Shown here: positions 23,203-24,983 of the stretch, in pieces | Position numbering within the stretch: position 1 is the first letter of the stretch | Layout of the letters: every line of letters starts with the position of its first letter | Source: JBFWWW01 sp050245975 | GTDB taxonomy: Bacteria > Pseudomonadota > Alphaproteobacteria > Rhizobiales > Hyphomicrobiaceae | Reading direction: 5' to 3' | DNA length: 24,983 nucleotides | Assembly (NCBI GenBank): GCA_050245975.1 | Contig: JBFWWW010000037.1 | Span: 1-24,983, forward strand | The notes under the pieces: model-generated | The model's database searches: none | The model's input: only the letters and a program-made list of their open reading frames with translations | What the model was told of the DNA's origin: nothing | Position numbers and translations under genes: made by a program

Positions 23203-23769
23203 ATGGGCGTTACAGGATGGGTAGTTGTCGGCGTCCTGGTGCTGATCGTTCTATGGCTGATCGGCACCTACAACGGCCTCGTGACGCTGCGTCAGCGCAG
23301 CCGCCAGGCCTTCTCCGACATCGACGTGCAGCTCAAGCAGCGCCACGACCTCATTCCCAACCTTGTCGAAACCGTCAAGGGCTACGCGACGCACGAGCGC
23401 GAAACGCTCGAAAACGTCATCCGCGCCCGCAACGCCGCCGTCAACGCCCAGGGGCCCGCCGAGCAGGCCGCTGCGGAAAACCAGCTCAGCGCCGGTTTGC
23501 GCCAGCTCATGGTTCTGGCCGAGGCTTATCCCGATCTCAAAGCCAACCAGAATTTCCAGCAGCTCCAGTCCGAGCTCTCGGACATCGAAAACAAGATTGC
23601 CGCCGCACGCCGGTTCTTCAACAACGTGGCCGCGGAATACAACGCCACGCGAGAGAGTTTTCCTGCCGTTCTGGTTGCCGGACCTCTGGGGTTCGCAGCG
23701 CAGGACTTCTTCAACGTCGACGAAACAGAGCGAGCGGCCGTATCCGCCCCGCCGCAGGTCAAATTCTAG
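23203..23769 (+). CDS. lemA: LemA family protein
   Basis: The 188-residue product has one N-terminal membrane helix (about 4-22) and the long helical LemA domain: YNGLVTLRQRSRQAFSDIDVQLKQRHDLIPNLVETVKGYATHE near the start, YPDLKANQNFQQLQSELSDIENKIAAARRFFN in the middle, and FNAT-like NATRESFPAVL near the end. The anchor would leave most of the protein outside the cytoplasm. LemA proteins are often next to a TPM-domain or HtpX gene, but here prmB follows after 15 bases. GGGAGG precedes the ATG. Molecular function is not settled for the family. Confidence 0.95.
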   Translation: MGVTGWVVVGVLVLIVLWLIGTYNGLVTLRQRSRQAFSDIDVQLKQRHDLIPNLVETVKGYATHERETLENVIRARNAAVNAQGPAEQAAAENQLSAGLRQLMVLAEAYPDLKANQNFQQLQSELSDIENKIAAARRFFNNVAAEYNATRESFPAVLVAGPLGFAAQDFFNVDETERAAVSAPPQVKF

Positions 23770-23784
23770 CTGGTTGGATCGATC

Positions 23785-24729
23785 GTGGCTGCTTCGGATG
23801 TCGCGCGCGACGATCTTGTCACCATCCGTGACTGGCTGCGCTACTCAGTGAGCCGCTTCAATGCGGCACGGCTCTCTTACGGTCATGGCACGGCAACCGC
23901 GCTCGATGAGGCCGCCTATCTGATCCTCTCCGCGCTTGATTTGCCGATCGACGCGCTCGAGCCCTGGCTCGACGCCCGCCTCACGCGCGACGAACGCACG
24001 CGCATCGCCGACCTCATCGAGCAACGCATCACAACCCGCAAGCCGGCCCCCTATCTTCTGCACAAGGCCTGGATCGGGGCCCATTCGTTCTATGTCGACG
24101 AGCGCGTCATCGTCCCGCGATCCTACATCGGCGAGCTGTTGCGGGATGGCCTGTCGTCCGTTGTCGCGGACGACAGACCACCGGCTCGCATTCTCGACCT
24201 GTGCACCGGCTCCGGCTGCCTCGCCGTTCTCGCTGCCCTGGCTTTTCCCGGCGCCCACGTCGATGCGTCCGACCTGTCGCAAGACGCGCTTGACGTCGCG
24301 ACGACGAATGTTGCCGACTACGGGCTCGATGCGCGCATTTCCCTGATCCGGTCCGATCTCTTCGCGGAGCTCGCCGCCGCGCGCTATGATCTCATCATTG
24401 CCAATCCGCCCTACGTCGCCGCGGCGGAAATGGCGGCATTTCCGCCCGAATACCGGCACGAGCCGTCGATGGCGCATGCCGGCGGGCCTGACGGGCTCGA
24501 CCTCGTGCGTAGGATCCTCAAGGCCGCGCCGGATCACCTTGCGCCTACGGGGCAGCTTGTCGTCGAGATCGGTACGGGTCGCGAGCTGCTCGAAGCCGAG
24601 TTTCCGTCTCTTCCCTTCCTCTGGCTCGACACCGAAGGCAGCGAAGGCGAGGTCTTCGCCCTTCCTGCATCGGCCTTTGCCACACGACGGGCGCGAAGCG
24701 CACCAAAGTCCGCCGCGAAGCGACAATAA
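23785..24729 (+). CDS. prmB: Ribosomal protein L3 N5-glutamine methyltransferase
   Basis: The 314-residue product methylates a glutamine of ribosomal protein L3 using S-adenosylmethionine. DLCTGSGC (138-145) is the SAM loop and NPPY (207-210) the glutamine-binding motif of the HemK/PrmB group. The segment APYLLHKAWIGAHSFYVDERVIVPRSYI is diagnostic of PrmB rather than PrmC. The GTG start lies 15 bases after lemA and has a weak ribosome-binding site, so it probably depends on lemA transcription. A basic tail of about 20 residues (TRRARSAPKSAAKR) extends beyond the usual end. Confidence 0.95.
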   Translation: MAASDVARDDLVTIRDWLRYSVSRFNAARLSYGHGTATALDEAAYLILSALDLPIDALEPWLDARLTRDERTRIADLIEQRITTRKPAPYLLHKAWIGAHSFYVDERVIVPRSYIGELLRDGLSSVVADDRPPARILDLCTGSGCLAVLAALAFPGAHVDASDLSQDALDVATTNVADYGLDARISLIRSDLFAELAAARYDLIIANPPYVAAAEMAAFPPEYRHEPSMAHAGGPDGLDLVRRILKAAPDHLAPTGQLVVEIGTGRELLEAEFPSLPFLWLDTEGSEGEVFALPASAFATRRARSAPKSAAKRQ

Positions 24730-24800
24730 ATCCGATGGTGTGACGTCCATCGTTTGCTACCGTCGCCTGTATGTCCTCCGCAACAGGAAATCCTGCGCGA

Positions 24801-24983
24801 ATGTCTAACGACACCTTCAGCAGCCGCTCCTCGCGCCCGCATACCGACGGCCTCTTCTCGCGCGAGGAAGTCCAACTCGCCAATCGCAATTCGGGTCTCC
24901 TCCTCGAAGCCTTGCGCCATGACGTGACGCCGGTCGGCCTGCATTACCAGCTCAATCACTTCGACGTCCCTTATGTTGCCTCC
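24801..24983 (+). CDS. Sulfite-oxidase-type molybdoenzyme, N-terminal part
   Basis: The first 61 residues are present; the gene continues past the right edge. After a polar start, FSREEVQLANRNSGLLLEALRHDVTPVGLHYQLNHFDVPYV matches the opening of cytoplasmic or periplasmic sulfite oxidase/dehydrogenase-type molybdopterin proteins. No Tat signal is visible. The catalytic cysteine would lie beyond the window. Such enzymes oxidise sulfite to sulfate, which is noteworthy because a SuyAB-like lyase lies about 6 kb upstream. Intervening genes have no link to sulfur. Confidence 0.82.
   Translation, partial: MSNDTFSSRSSRPHTDGLFSREEVQLANRNSGLLLEALRHDVTPVGLHYQLNHFDVPYVAS

Noticed and set aside
1..24983. 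CRISPR arrays, tRNA or rRNA genes, complete IS elements or prophage
   Set aside because: I found no spaced repeat series, cloverleaf-like segment, rRNA sequence, transposase with terminal repeats, or phage structural gene. The OrfA-like protein at 5154 lacks any other IS component.

Overview
The window looks like chromosomal DNA of a GC-rich alphaproteobacterium, most likely of the order Hyphomicrobiales (Rhizobiales). The evidence is a CcrM-type adenine methyltransferase downstream of rnhB, a match to the EcfG general-stress promoter consensus, two Bug-type solute receptors, and microproteins of a kind I recall from rhizobial genomes. I see no rRNA, tRNA, CRISPR array, phage or intact insertion sequence. 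Species assignment is not possible from the sequence alone.

Layout. At 1-3069 (leftward) lie a partial membrane protein and a three-gene unit: a family-2 glycosyltransferase, a Tat-exported metallo-beta-lactamase-fold protein and a DUF2064 nucleotidyl/glycosyl-transferase. At 3185-6921 (rightward) is a housekeeping block: a PA0069-type radical SAM protein, RNase HII, a small HTH/coiled-coil protein resembling a transposase OrfA, and CcrM. At 6930-8900 an aldo/keto reductase and a Bug receptor diverge around a 17-bp palindrome. At 8996-10203 a leftward unit holds two microproteins (27 and 24 aa) and a four-helix membrane protein; a GGAAC-N16-CGTT element upstream predicts control by the general stress sigma factor. 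A DUF4112 protein and an aldehyde dehydrogenase follow rightward (10258-12272).

At 12554-16543 a leftward operon encodes a DUF1993 protein, a short-chain dehydrogenase, an aldo/keto reductase and an acyl-CoA synthetase. A GntR/UTRA regulator (16667-17413) lies upstream of it and is divergent from a two-subunit UxaA/SuyAB-type lyase plus a second Bug receptor (17514-20065). This looks like a small catabolic island for an organic acid, either a sugar acid or 3-sulfolactate. At 20128-21129 are three small leftward genes, two of them for membrane proteins. An AT-rich promoter region then separates them from an MHS-family transporter with an unusually large periplasmic loop (21382-23025), followed by lemA, prmB and the start of a sulfite-oxidase-type molybdoenzyme that runs off the end.

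Together the genes suggest a metabolically versatile soil or water bacterium with organic-acid uptake, acyl-CoA and aldehyde oxidation, and a stress-induced membrane-protein operon. The most notable items are the stress-promoter/microprotein operon, the SuyAB-like locus close to a sulfite-oxidase-like gene, and the transposase-like HTH gene beside ccrM.
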